Origin: Bacteroidales bacterium
GTDB taxonomy: Bacteria; Bacteroidota; Bacteroidia; Bacteroidales; UBA932
DNA length: 64,000 bases
Reading direction: 5' to 3'
Assembly: GCA_017619675.1 (NCBI GenBank)
Contig: JAFZRX010000009.1
Location: forward strand, 186,001-250,000
Positions 16,390 through 25,200 of this stretch are shown here, one piece after another. The position numbers were made by a program, and so were the translations under genes. Below the pieces are notes generated by a model. It made no database searches. It saw only the letters and a program-made list of their open reading frames with translations, and was not told where the DNA came from. Every line of letters begins with the position of its first letter. The first letter of the stretch is position 1.

Positions 16390-16665
16390 ATGGCACAGAC
16401 AGATCAGAACGCTGAGATCCGTTATCTCAATCCTCCAACCGTAGAGGTTAGAAAGAAAAAGTATTGCCGTTTCAAGAAAGCAGGCATCAAGTACGTAGAT
16501 TACAAGGACCCTGAGTTCCTCAAGAAGTTCCTCAACGAGCAGGGTAAGATCCTTCCCAGGCGCATCACCGGTACTTCACTCAAGTTCCAGAGGAAGGTGG
16601 CCCAGGCTATCAAGAGGGCTCGTTCCATAGCTCTTCTTCCTTATGTTACTGACCTTCTTAAATAA
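16390..16665 (+). CDS. rpsR: 30S ribosomal protein S18
   Basis: A 91-residue S18 with the hallmarks [39 protein letters not shown] and [13 protein letters not shown]. Only one cysteine is present, so this is the zinc-free type. It partners with S6 on the 30S platform. It is second in the operon, followed nine bases later by rplI. Confidence 0.97.
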   Translation: MAQTDQNAEIRYLNPPTVEVRKKKYCRFKKAGIKYVDYKDPEFLKKFLNEQGKILPRRITGTSLKFQRKVAQAIKRARSIALLPYVTDLLK

Positions 16666-16674
16666 TTGAGAGAT

Positions 16675-17115
16675 ATGAAAATCATTTTGAAGAAAGAAGT
16701 TGCCAATCTCGGCGAGGCCGGTGAGGTGGTAAACGTAAAGACTGGTTACGCTCTCAATTACCTGGTTCCCCAGGGATTCGCTACTATCGCAACTCCAAGC
16801 GCCATCAAGCAGCTTGAGGAGACAGCACGTCAGAGGGCTCACAAAGAGGCTAAGATCGTTGCAGACGCACAGGCATTTGCAGAGAAACTTTCCGGAATGC
16901 TCCTCACCATCCCTGTAAAGGTGAATGCAGAGGGAAAGATCTTCGGTTCAGTATCCGCAGCGCAGGTTGTCGACGCCCTTGCCGCAGCAGGCATCGAGGT
17001 TGACAAGAAGGCTGTTACCGTTCCTGAGATCAAGGAAGCCGGCGAGTTCGAGGCAGCAGTAAAGTGCTACAAGAACGTAGTTGGAAACGTCAAGCTCAAT
17101 GTCGTTGCTGAGTAA
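16675..17115 (+). CDS. rplI: 50S ribosomal protein L9
   Basis: A 146-residue L9: MKIILKKEVANLGEAGEVVNV, then the GYALNYLVPQGFA signature, a long connecting helix (about 42-75) and the C-terminal rRNA-binding domain with GKIFGSVSAAQVVDAL. The ATG at 16675 is preferred over an upstream TTG at 16666 because it gives the conserved MKIIL start. The 3' end overlaps the start of the following lipoprotein gene by 17 bases. Confidence 0.96.
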   Translation: MKIILKKEVANLGEAGEVVNVKTGYALNYLVPQGFATIATPSAIKQLEETARQRAHKEAKIVADAQAFAEKLSGMLLTIPVKVNAEGKIFGSVSAAQVVDALAAAGIEVDKKAVTVPEIKEAGEFEAAVKCYKNVVGNVKLNVVAE

Positions 17116-18517
17116 CCGCTTCCAAATCCTTATAACATGCGCACTGGCTGTAGCAGCCACGTGCGCATGTTCGCATATAGAGGAGCCCCAGCTCAAGCCT
17201 CGCCTCGTGGTGATGACCGACATAGGCCCCGCGGAGGTGGAGCCGGACGACAATGAGTCAGCCGTCCGCCTCATGTCCTATACGGACCGTTTCGAGATAG
17301 AGGCCATAATCACCACCATAGGCTGGAACTGCGACCCGTATCCTCCGGAGTGGGCGGAGTACCTGTACAGCGTCATTGACGCGTACGGTACGGACGTCCA
17401 CAACCTGATGAAGCGCTCCGGGCAGGAGGGCTTCAGAAGTCTGGAGGAGGAACAGGGGAAGCAGGAACTGGGTTACTGGCCAAGCATGGAGTATATCCGC
17501 AGCCGTGCCGTGATGGGAAGCCCCCGCGCCGGAATAGGCGTGATAGGCCCTGACAACAATACGGAAGGAAGTGACCTGCTGATAAAGCTTGCGGACGAAG
17601 ACGACCCGCGTCCTATCTACGTCTGCTCCTGGGGCGGTGCCAACACCCTCTCACAGGCGATATGGAAAGTGCAGCAGGAGCGTTCTCCTGAAGAACTCAA
17701 GGCTTTCCTGAACAAGTTCCGCCTCTATACCATCACGGACCAGGACATGGTCTACAGGATGCGAATGAACCGCGCGTACAGTTCACACCAGTGGCTTCGC
17801 CGCGATTTCTCCGACGACCTGCTGTTTGTCTGGGACGAGAGCGCCTGGCTCAACCAGAATTCCCTGGGCGTTGAGAACTGGGACCTGTACGCAACTTATA
17901 TCCAGGACCACGGAGAGCTGGGCAAGGTCTATCCGCATTACCTCTGGGGTGTGGAGGGAGACACTCCAAGTTTCCTGAACGCGATGCCCAACGGCCTGAA
18001 CGATCCCGACCATCCGGAGCAGGTAGGTTGGGGCGGATGCCATCAGTTTGGAATTTCCCCTGACAGGCAGACCTATGCCTGGACCAATTGGCAGGACCCC
18101 CTCAAGACCATCTCCAACGATTACGAGCATCATTTCTACCCGGACGAGTTCTATGACTTTGCCGCCCGCATGCAGTGGGCAGCGGAGGGTTCCGGAAACC
18201 ATAATCCGGTAGTAATCGTCAACGGACACGATGGGCTGCAGACCATAGAGATGAAGGCGAAGGCCGGCACCATGGTGCGCGCTGACGCTTCCAAGTCCTG
18301 GGATCCGGACGGAGATGAGCTCTACTTTGACTGGTGGTTCCAGATATTCCCGGACGACGGCCCTCTTCCGGAGATTTTAGACCCCACGGCCCAGAAGATA
18401 TCCTTCAGGATACCTGACGATGCCGCGGGAAGGCAGCTGCACCTTGTATGCGAGGTGCATGACGGCGGCAATTTCAACCTTGTCGCCTATCGCCGGTTAG
18501 TCATTACGGTGAAATAG
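17099..18517 (+). CDS. Sde182-like (DUF1593) nucleoside-hydrolase-fold lipoprotein
   Basis: A 472-residue envelope lipoprotein (signal peptide, lipobox-like ATCAC). Residues about 30-300 match the Sde182 nucleoside-hydrolase-like domain: PRLVVMTDIGPAEVEPDDNE carries the Asp cluster that binds calcium in nucleoside hydrolases, and VIGPDNNTEGSDLL, YVCSWGGANTLSQAIW are typical. The C-terminal 90 residues form an Ig-like domain (DGLQTIEMKAKAGTMVRADA, DPDGDELYFDWWFQ). The founding relative was described as cellulose-binding; the substrate of this one is unknown. The ATG at 17099 inside the end of rplI is chosen because it precedes the signal peptide; the TTG at 17081 is less likely. Coupling to a ribosomal operon is unusual. 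Confidence 0.82.
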   Translation: MSLLSNRFQILITCALAVAATCACSHIEEPQLKPRLVVMTDIGPAEVEPDDNESAVRLMSYTDRFEIEAIITTIGWNCDPYPPEWAEYLYSVIDAYGTDVHNLMKRSGQEGFRSLEEEQGKQELGYWPSMEYIRSRAVMGSPRAGIGVIGPDNNTEGSDLLIKLADEDDPRPIYVCSWGGANTLSQAIWKVQQERSPEELKAFLNKFRLYTITDQDMVYRMRMNRAYSSHQWLRRDFSDDLLFVWDESAWLNQNSLGVENWDLYATYIQDHGELGKVYPHYLWGVEGDTPSFLNAMPNGLNDPDHPEQVGWGGCHQFGISPDRQTYAWTNWQDPLKTISNDYEHHFYPDEFYDFAARMQWAAEGSGNHNPVVIVNGHDGLQTIEMKAKAGTMVRADASKSWDPDGDELYFDWWFQIFPDDGPLPEILDPTAQKISFRIPDDAAGRQLHLVCEVHDGGNFNLVAYRRLVITVK

Positions 18518-18528
18518 CGGGGGAGACC

Positions 18529-20433
18529 CTAGATATTGATGTCTTCCAGTTCTTCTTCCGAGCGGAGATTCTCGCGGATGAAGTTCTGCCTGTCAATGGT
18601 ATTCTCTCCCATGTAGAAGGCCATGATGTCTGAAATGGACTCTTCGTCAGAGAGTTTCACCAGGTCGAGCCTCATGTTGTCCCCTATGAAATCTACGAAC
18701 TCGTGTGAGGAGATTTCGCCAAGGCCCTTGAAGCGGGTGATTTCCACACCCGTCTTGAGGGCCTTGACTGCTGCCTCCTTCTCATCGGGAGTGTAGCAGT
18801 ACATGGTGCTCTTCTTGTTGCGGACGCGGAAAAGGGGAGTCTGCAGGATGTGGACGTGGCCTCGGCGGATCAGGTCCGGATAGTACTTCATGAAGAAGGT
18901 GAGCACCAGCATGCGGATGTGCATGCCGTCGTCATCCGCATCAGTGGCCACAATGATGTAGTTGTAGCGGAGGTTGTCCAGGTCGTCTTCCACGCCAAGG
19001 GCTGAGATGAGCAGGTTAAGTTCCTCGTTCTCAGCGACTTTCTTGCGGCTTTCCTTATAGCAGTTGATGGGTTTTCCGCGCAGGCTGAACACCGCCTGGG
19101 TATTGGCGTTGCGCACCTTGGTGATGGTTCCGCTGGCGGAGTCTCCCTCGGTTATGAAGATGCTGGACTTGTCAATGGAGTCCGCATTCTTGTCATTGCG
19201 CTTGTCGTTGAAGTGGAAGCGGCAGTCGCGCAGTTTCTTGTTGTAGACGTTGGCGCGCTTGTTCTTCTCCCTGGTCTTCTTCTGGATTCCGGAGATTTCC
19301 TCCCTTTCCTGCTGGGAAGACTTGATTTTCTCTTCAATCACAGGCACTATGTCCATGTGCATGCGCAGGTAGTTGTCCAGGTTGCGGGCGATGAACTCGT
19401 TCACGAAGTTCCTGATGGTGGGGCCGGTGCTGTTGTGGATGGCGCCGGTATCGTCCTTGACCTGCTTCTCCCACATATAGGTGGAGCCCAGTTTTGTCTT
19501 GGTCTGGGCCTCGAACGTGGGTTCCTGTATCTGGATGCTGATGGCTCCTACGATTCCCTGACGGCAGTCCTCGGGGGCGTAGTTCTTCTTGAAGAACTCC
19601 TTGAGGGTCTTGGCTATGGCCTCCCTGTAAGCGGCAAGGTGGGTTCCGCCGTCGCGGGTGTTCTGGCCGTTGACAAAGGAGGAGATGTTCTCTCCATATG
19701 CGTTGCCGTGGGTGAGCACCACCTCTATGTCTTCTCCTTCAAGATGGATAGGCGGGTAGAGGGGTTCCTCGGTGAGGTTCTCGTTCACCAGGTCCAGAAG
19801 TCCGTTAGCGGACTTGTACAGGTTGCCGTTGAAATTGAGGGTGAGGCCTTTCTTGAGGTAGGAGTAGTTCTTTACCATGGACTCCACGTAATCCAGGTTG
19901 TAGTGGTACTCTCCGAACATGGTCTTGTCCGGGGTGAAGACCACCAGGGTTCCGTTCTTCTCCCTGGAATTGCCCTTGCCGCTGTCAATGAGAACTCCGC
20001 GCTCGAAGATAGCCCAGGAGGTGTCCCCGTCGCGGTATGAGCATACGTAGAATGAACTGGAAAGGGCGTTTACCGCCTTGGTTCCCACTCCGTTCAGGCC
20101 CACTGATTTCTTGAATGCCTTGTCGTCGAACTTGCCTCCGGTGTTGAGGATGCTCACGGCCTTGATTACGGAGTCCAGGGGGATGCCTCGTCCGAAGTCC
20201 CTGACTGAGACTTCCTCGTTCTCTATGTTTATCACGATCTGCTTTCCAAAGCCCATGGCGAACTCGTCGATAGAGTTGTCCACGATCTCCTTGAGCAGTA
20301 CGTAGATTCCGTCCCCGGGGTTCCTTCCGTCACCAAGACGGCCGATATACATACCAGGCCTGCGCCTGATATGCTCGACACCTTCCATGGTGACTATCTG
20401 TTCGTCGTTGTAGCTGTAGGTCTGTTCAGGCAT
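18529..20433 (-). CDS. parE: DNA topoisomerase IV subunit B
   Basis: A 634-residue type IIA topoisomerase ATPase subunit. The GHKL ATPase region includes LKEIVDNSIDEFAMGFG with the metal-binding Asn, the GRGIPLD lid, and GVGTKAVNALS. The TOPRIM domain has TEGDSASG near residue 427 and DADDDGMHIR near 494. The C-terminal FKGLGEISSHEFVDFIG is typical of the B subunit. TEGDSASG rather than EGDSAGG separates ParE-like from GyrB-like sequences in this phylum, supporting ParE. No parC is adjacent in the window. The promoter box lies in the loop of a terminator-like hairpin (20446-20477). Confidence 0.9.
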   Translation of the reverse strand: MPEQTYSYNDEQIVTMEGVEHIRRRPGMYIGRLGDGRNPGDGIYVLLKEIVDNSIDEFAMGFGKQIVINIENEEVSVRDFGRGIPLDSVIKAVSILNTGGKFDDKAFKKSVGLNGVGTKAVNALSSSFYVCSYRDGDTSWAIFERGVLIDSGKGNSREKNGTLVVFTPDKTMFGEYHYNLDYVESMVKNYSYLKKGLTLNFNGNLYKSANGLLDLVNENLTEEPLYPPIHLEGEDIEVVLTHGNAYGENISSFVNGQNTRDGGTHLAAYREAIAKTLKEFFKKNYAPEDCRQGIVGAISIQIQEPTFEAQTKTKLGSTYMWEKQVKDDTGAIHNSTGPTIRNFVNEFIARNLDNYLRMHMDIVPVIEEKIKSSQQEREEISGIQKKTREKNKRANVYNKKLRDCRFHFNDKRNDKNADSIDKSSIFITEGDSASGTITKVRNANTQAVFSLRGKPINCYKESRKKVAENEELNLLISALGVEDDLDNLRYNYIIVATDADDDGMHIRMLVLTFFMKYYPDLIRRGHVHILQTPLFRVRNKKSTMYCYTPDEKEAAVKALKTGVEITRFKGLGEISSHEFVDFIGDNMRLDLVKLSDEESISDIMAFYMGENTIDRQNFIRENLRSEEELEDINI

Positions 20434-20445
20434 ATAAATAAAATC

Positions 20446-20477
20446 AGTCCCGCAAATTTAATAATTTTTGCGGGACT
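20446..20477 (-). terminator. Hairpin after the DUF1573 gene with the parE promoter inside
   Basis: Perfect 11-bp arms AGTCCCGCAAA (20446-20456) and TTTGCGGGACT (20467-20477) with a 10-base loop. On the minus strand it follows the DUF1573 stop at 20483 and precedes a T-rich stretch, so it looks like that gene's terminator. The parE box at 20453-20460 spans its loop and 3' arm. Confidence 0.7.
20453..20460 (-). promoter_or_regulatory. -7 box TAAATTTG for parE, overlapping a terminator hairpin
   Basis: The minus strand reads TAAATTTG, an exact TAnnTTTG match, 19 bases before the parE ATG. The TTTG half doubles as the start of the hairpin's 3' arm. Confidence 0.6.
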
Positions 20478-20482
20478 ATCTT

Positions 20483-21574
20483 TTACTGTATGAAGCCAGT
20501 TATGAACAAGTTTACAAGAGGTCTCAACGGGGAGTTGGTAGTGAGGCTCACTATTACCAGGACCTCTCCCTTTGGCATTCCGCTGGTGTCCAGGTTCACC
20601 CTCAGTTTGCCGGTCTGGCCCGCCTTGAGGACAGGCGGATCACCTACAGGCACGGCCTTGGGGTTGTCAGTGTCAACCTTGTATATGACAAGGTCGCTCT
20701 TGCCCACGTTGGAAAGGTCGAAGACCGCTTCAATGGTCTTGCCTGCGGCCATTGGCTTGAACTCGAATGAACTGCTCTTGAACAGGACGTTGGAGCCGTT
20801 TGCCCTCTCCTCCCTTGACCAGTCGGTGAAGTCTTCCTTGGTAACGGCCCAGATGCCCATCTTTCCGTATGCCTTTCCGTCAACCACGGGGGTGAACCAG
20901 TAGTAGTTCTTGCCCCAGAGGGTGCGGTCGGAATTGATGATGAAGCTAACCTTTGCCGTTTCCCCGGCTGGTATTGTGGTGGGGAAGACGCTTATCTTGA
21001 GGTTGTTGGAAACATCCTGGAAGGTTACCTTGATGGGCTTTGTCCCAAGGTTGGCAACCATGAACTCTCCGCTCTTCTGCTGGCCCTGTGACATATTACC
21101 GCCCTTTATCTCGTCTTCCTTGAAACCCAGGTCTCCGCGTTTCACTATATATGTTTCCTTTACGGAGAGCGGCTTGTAGTTGACAACTCCGCGTAGACGG
21201 AGGATCACGGGCTGCTTGTATTCCGCGAAGTATACGGTGAGAGTCTTGTCAAACGGGAAGGGGCCGTCCTCGTTCTGGTAGGTGGCGGAGATGGTTCCTT
21301 TCCCTCCGGCAGGGATGGCCTCATGAGTCCAGGTTACGTCGGTGCAGCCGCAGGAAGAAACAACCGTTAAAATATTTACGGGTTTGGCACTGATATTGGT
21401 AACGGTGAACTGGCAGCTGAGCGGACCGTCGGTGGTGAGGACGTCCCCAAAGTCATGGACGGTCTTGTCAAGCTCCACAATATTACCGAAACGGCTCTGG
21501 GCGCTTGCGACGCTCACTGCAGTGAGGATGGCCACGATGGCCGGCAGTAATTTATATGTTAACCTGAAGTTCAT
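20483..21574 (-). CDS. DUF1573-containing secreted protein
   Basis: A 363-residue protein with signal peptide (VSVASAQ) and at least two immunoglobulin-like modules of the DUF1573/ASH type. The signature HDFGDVLTTDGPLSCQFTVTN is followed by VVSSCGCTDVTW with its paired cysteines. A second, more divergent copy lies at about residues 260-363 (FEFKPMAAGKTIEAVFDLSN). The family is common in Bacteroidota and has no firm function; an envelope adhesion or scaffold role is plausible. The ATG at 21574 is chosen because the signal peptide begins there; the in-frame upstream extension to 21673 overlaps the ferredoxin promoter. Its own box TAAATTTG is at 21619-21626. Confidence 0.82.
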   Translation of the reverse strand: MNFRLTYKLLPAIVAILTAVSVASAQSRFGNIVELDKTVHDFGDVLTTDGPLSCQFTVTNISAKPVNILTVVSSCGCTDVTWTHEAIPAGGKGTISATYQNEDGPFPFDKTLTVYFAEYKQPVILRLRGVVNYKPLSVKETYIVKRGDLGFKEDEIKGGNMSQGQQKSGEFMVANLGTKPIKVTFQDVSNNLKISVFPTTIPAGETAKVSFIINSDRTLWGKNYYWFTPVVDGKAYGKMGIWAVTKEDFTDWSREERANGSNVLFKSSSFEFKPMAAGKTIEAVFDLSNVGKSDLVIYKVDTDNPKAVPVGDPPVLKAGQTGKLRVNLDTSGMPKGEVLVIVSLTTNSPLRPLVNLFITGFIQ

Positions 21575-21618
21575 ACTGAAGCACAAAGCAAAAATCTTTC
21601 CACAGTAATTTGTAAAAT

Positions 21619-21626
21619 CAAATTTA
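21619..21626 (-). promoter_or_regulatory. -7 box TAAATTTG for the DUF1573 gene
   Basis: The minus strand reads TAAATTTG, 44 bases before the ATG at 21574. It is back to back with the ferredoxin box, only six bases apart. Confidence 0.55.
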
Positions 21627-21632
21627 AAGAAA

Positions 21633-21640
21633 TACATTTG
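21633..21640 (+). promoter_or_regulatory. -7 box TACATTTG for the ferredoxin, with a TTTG -33 element
   Basis: An exact TAnnTTTG match with TTTG at 21609-21612, 20 bases upstream, fitting the Bacteroidota -33/-7 arrangement. The leader to the ATG at 21665 is 24 bases. Confidence 0.65.
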
Positions 21641-21664
21641 CATTAACAATTCAAAAATAACATT

Positions 21665-21835
21665 ATGGCTCATAAAATTTCAGCAGACACCTGTGTAGCA
21701 TGCGGAGCATGCCAGGGAGAGTGCCCTTCAGGAGCAATTATGGAGGGAGATGTTTATTCTATCGATCCTAACATCTGCATAGACTGTGGCGCTTGTGCAG
21801 AAGTATGCCCTACAGGCTCAATTTCTGAGGAATAA
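21665..21835 (+). CDS. 2[4Fe-4S] ferredoxin, 56 residues
   Basis: A complete 56-residue clostridial-type ferredoxin. Two CxxCxxCxxxCP clusters are intact: C10, C13, C16, C20-P21 and C38, C41, C44, C48-P49. The start MAHKISADTC is standard. It is a soluble low-potential electron carrier and the natural partner of the pyruvate:ferredoxin oxidoreductase encoded just downstream on the other strand. It has its own consensus promoter and an intrinsic terminator 20 bp after the stop, so it is probably transcribed strongly on its own. Confidence 0.96.
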   Translation: MAHKISADTCVACGACQGECPSGAIMEGDVYSIDPNICIDCGACAEVCPTGSISEE

Positions 21836-21855
21836 GCATCAGCAAGATAATACAG

Positions 21856-21882
21856 GCCGGTCTTTCAAAGATCGGCTTTTTT
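21856..21882 (+). terminator. Ferredoxin terminator ending at the next start codon
   Basis: GCCGGTCTTT and AAAGATCGGC form a hairpin (21856-21876, one G-U pair) followed by six Ts (21877-21882). The next base begins the ATG of the LysR-like gene, so that gene can be reached only by read-through unless a promoter I cannot see lies here. Confidence 0.8.
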
Positions 21883-22239
21883 ATGTCCTGTCCAATGTTG
21901 GAAGATTATACCCTCAAAGTTTTCGAGGCCGTCGCCCGCAACCGCAGTTTCACTGCGGCCGCCAGGGAACTTGACGTCACCCAGCCGGCGGTGAGCCAGA
22001 AGATAGCGGAACTTGAGAAGAGCCTGGGCGCGGAACTCTTCTCCCGCAGCCGTACCAGCGTGACCCTCACCCCAAAGGGGGAGGTTTTCATGTACTATGC
22101 AAAGCGCATAATGAAAGGATACGAAGACCTGAACACCGTTTTCGGTAATTACGAGGCCTTCGTATCGATTCTTGACCAGTGCCGTGACTTGGCGGAAAAC
22201 CCGCTTTATCAGTCACTGAAGGATACTATCCTTAAATAG
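21883..22239 (+). CDS. HTH-only LysR-type DNA-binding protein
   Basis: A 118-residue protein consisting of a LysR winged helix-turn-helix (LKVFEAVARNRSFTAAAREL, then DVTQPAVSQKIAELEKSLGA, LFSRSRTSVTLTPKGE) plus about 50 further helical residues. The substrate-binding domain of about 200 residues found in normal LysR regulators is absent, yet the frame ends cleanly at a stop, and nothing of that domain remains downstream. It may dimerise through the linker helix and bind DNA without a ligand. The start could be the ATG at 21883 or at 21895. It sits between ferredoxin and PFOR, two bases from the convergent PFOR end, so control of those genes is a reasonable guess. Confidence 0.8.
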   Translation: MSCPMLEDYTLKVFEAVARNRSFTAAARELDVTQPAVSQKIAELEKSLGAELFSRSRTSVTLTPKGEVFMYYAKRIMKGYEDLNTVFGNYEAFVSILDQCRDLAENPLYQSLKDTILK

Positions 22240-22241
22240 TC

Positions 22242-25200
22242 CTATTCCTTTCCTGCAAGTTTCTTGTAGGTGTTCAGGCGGATCTTGGCAAACTCCTCAG
22301 TCTTCTGGAGAAGCTCGTCTGCCTTGTCAGGATACATCTTGTAAAGTGAGGCAAAGCGAACCTCGCCCTTGAGGAATCCCTGGAACTTGGTCCAGTCAGG
22401 CTCCTTGCTGTCAAGGGTGAACGGGTTCTTGCCCTGCTCCTCGAGTACAGGATTGTACCTGTAGAGGTGCCAGTAACCGCACTCTACCGCAAGTTTCTCC
22501 TCTTTCTGGCTCAAGCCCATGCCGGCCTTGAGTCCGTGGTTGATACAAGGAGCGTATGCGATGATCAGGGACGGTCCGTCGTAAGCCTCGGCCTCCTTTA
22601 TGGCGTTCATGTACTGTACGGGGCTTGCTCCCATTGCAACCTGTGCAACGTAAACATAGCCGTAGCTCATTGCCATCATACCAAGGTCTTTCTTGCGGAT
22701 CTTCTTTCCTGAAGCGGCGAATTTGGCGATTGCTCCGGCAGGGGTGGCCTTTGATGACTGGCCTCCGGTGTTGGAGTAAACCTCCGTGTCAAGAACCAGG
22801 ATGTTTACGTTCTCTCCTGATGCCAGCACGTGGTCGAGTCCGCCGTAACCGATATCGTAGCTTGCGCCGTCACCGCCAATGATCCACTGGCTGCGTGAAG
22901 GAATGAAGTTCTTGAGTCCCAGGAGGGCCTTGCAGGTGTCGCAGCCGCACTTCTCCATGAGAGGAACGAGCTTGTCTGCCACCTCGCGGGTAACCGCATA
23001 GTCCTTGCGGTTGTCGAGCCACTTCTGGAAGAGTTCCTTCATCTCGTCAGTGCAGCAGTCGCAGGCGAGTCCCTTCTGCATCCATGCAGCCACGGTCTCG
23101 CGTACGCGCTCTGAACCAAGGCGCATTCCAAGGCCGAACTCGCAGAAGTCCTCGAACAGGGAGTTCTGCCATGCAGGGCCGTGACCCTTGGAGTCAGTGC
23201 AGTAAGGAGAAGCAGGGAAGGAAGCTCCGTAGATTGAAGAGCATCCTGTAGCGTTGGCGATCATCATGTGGTCACCGAACAGCTGGGTGATGTTCTTGAT
23301 GTACGGGGTCTCACCGCAGCCTGCGCAGGCGCCGGAGTACTCGAACAGAGGCTGGGCGAACTGTGCGTTCTTCATGCCTGCCTTCTTGTCAAGGACTTCC
23401 TTGTAGCCGATCTTGTTGTTGAGGTAGTCGAATCCGGCCTGGTTGTCAGTAACGTCTACGTAAGGAACCATCTTGAGGGATTTCTCCTTGCTGAGGCATA
23501 CGTCAACGCAGTTGCCGCAACCGGTACAGTCGTCAACGGAGATTGAGAGGGCGAACTTGTATTCCTTGAGGTTGGCCTTTCCGTCGGCGTATTTTACGCT
23601 CTCCGGAGCGGCGGCGGCCTCGTCGGCTGTCAGGAGGAACGGGCGGATTGCTGCGTGAGGGCAGACAAATGCGCAGGTGTTGCACTGGATACAGCTTGCG
23701 GCATCCCATACTGGAACGTTCACTGCTACGCCTCTCTTCTCGAATGCGGCTGTTCCGTTAGGCATAGTACCGTCCTGGTAAGGCAGGAATGCGCTTACAG
23801 GGAGGGTGTCTCCGCACTGAGCGTTTACAACGTCCGCGATTTCCTTTACGAAAGGAGTTGCAAGGCGGGCGGTGTTGGGGTTGGTGAACTTGGCGTTGAT
23901 CTTTGCCCAGTCAGCAGGAACCTCAACCTTGGTGTACTCACCGCCGCGGTCGATGGCCGCGTAGTTCATGTTCACTACCTGCTCTCCCTTCTTGCCGTAG
24001 CTCTTGAGGGCGGCTGCCTTCATGTACTTGACGGCGTCATCGTAAGGGATGATGTTGGAGATCTTGAAGAATGCGCTCTGGAGGATGGTGTTGGTACGTC
24101 CGCCCAGACCGATCTCAGCGGCGATCTTGGTAGCGTTGATGATGTAGAGGTTGATCTTCTTCTTGCCGATGATGCTCTTAACGTTGTCAGGAATCCTTTC
24201 CAGGGTCTCCTTCTCGTCCCAGAGGGAGTTCAGGAGGAGGCTTCCGCCTTCCTTGATGCCCTTGAGCACGTCATACTTGTGGAGGTATGAAGGAACGTGG
24301 CAGGCTACGAAGTCAGGTGTAGAAACCAGGTAAGGGGCCTTGATTGGAACGTCTCCGAAACGGAGGTGTGAGCAGGTGTATCCGCCGGACTTCTTTGAGT
24401 CATAGTCGAAGTATGCCTGGCAGTACTTGGGGGTATGGGAACCGATGATCTTGATGGTGTTCTTGTTGGCACCCACGGTTCCGTCAGAACCCAGTCCGTA
24501 GAACTTGCACTCTGTTGTTCCCGGCTTTACGATTGAGATCTCGCTCTTGATAGGGAGGCTCTTGAATGTAACGTCGTCGGTGATACCGATAGTGAAACCG
24601 TTCTTTGGCTGCTTGAGCTCCAGGTTGTCGAATACGGCAACGATCTGTGCAGGGGAGGTGTCCTTTGAAGAAAGGCCATAGCGTCCGCCTACGATGAGCG
24701 GTGCGCGGTCAACGCCCTGGAATATGGTCTTGACGTCCTGATAGAGGGGCTCGCCAAGCGCGCCGAACTCTTTTGTGCGGTCCAGGACGGCAATCTTCTT
24801 GACGTTCTTGGGGAGGACTTTCAGGAAGTACTTCTCTGAGAACGGCCTGTACAGGTGAACGGTAACGAGACCGTAATTGCGTCCGTGCTTTGCCAGATAG
24901 TCGATGGTTTCCTTGATGGTCTCGGTTACGGATCCCATTGCAACCACTACGGTCTCTGCGTGAGGGTCTCCGTAGTATTCGAACGGGCGGTATGTGCGTC
25001 CGCTTACCTCGCCGATCTCACCCATGTAGCGGGCAACTACGTCTGCAACCTCGTCATAGACCTTGTTGCGGGACTCAACGGCCTGGAAATAGACATCACC
25101 GTTCTGGGCGGTTCCGCGGGTAACGGGGGCCTCAGGGTTGAGGGCCTTCTTGCGGAATGCCTCGAGACTCTTGGTGCTGACCATGTTGCGGAGGTCATCC

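Noticed and set aside
19213..20040. A 275-codon open frame opposite parE
   Set aside because: Low-complexity Val/Leu/Gly-rich translation of a strong coding gene's antisense; no motif, no start context, and parE is certain.
21883..22239. The LysR-like gene as a truncated pseudogene
   Set aside because: The frame is intact, ends at a clean stop, the HTH is well conserved and no remains of a ligand domain follow, so a genuine short protein is more likely.
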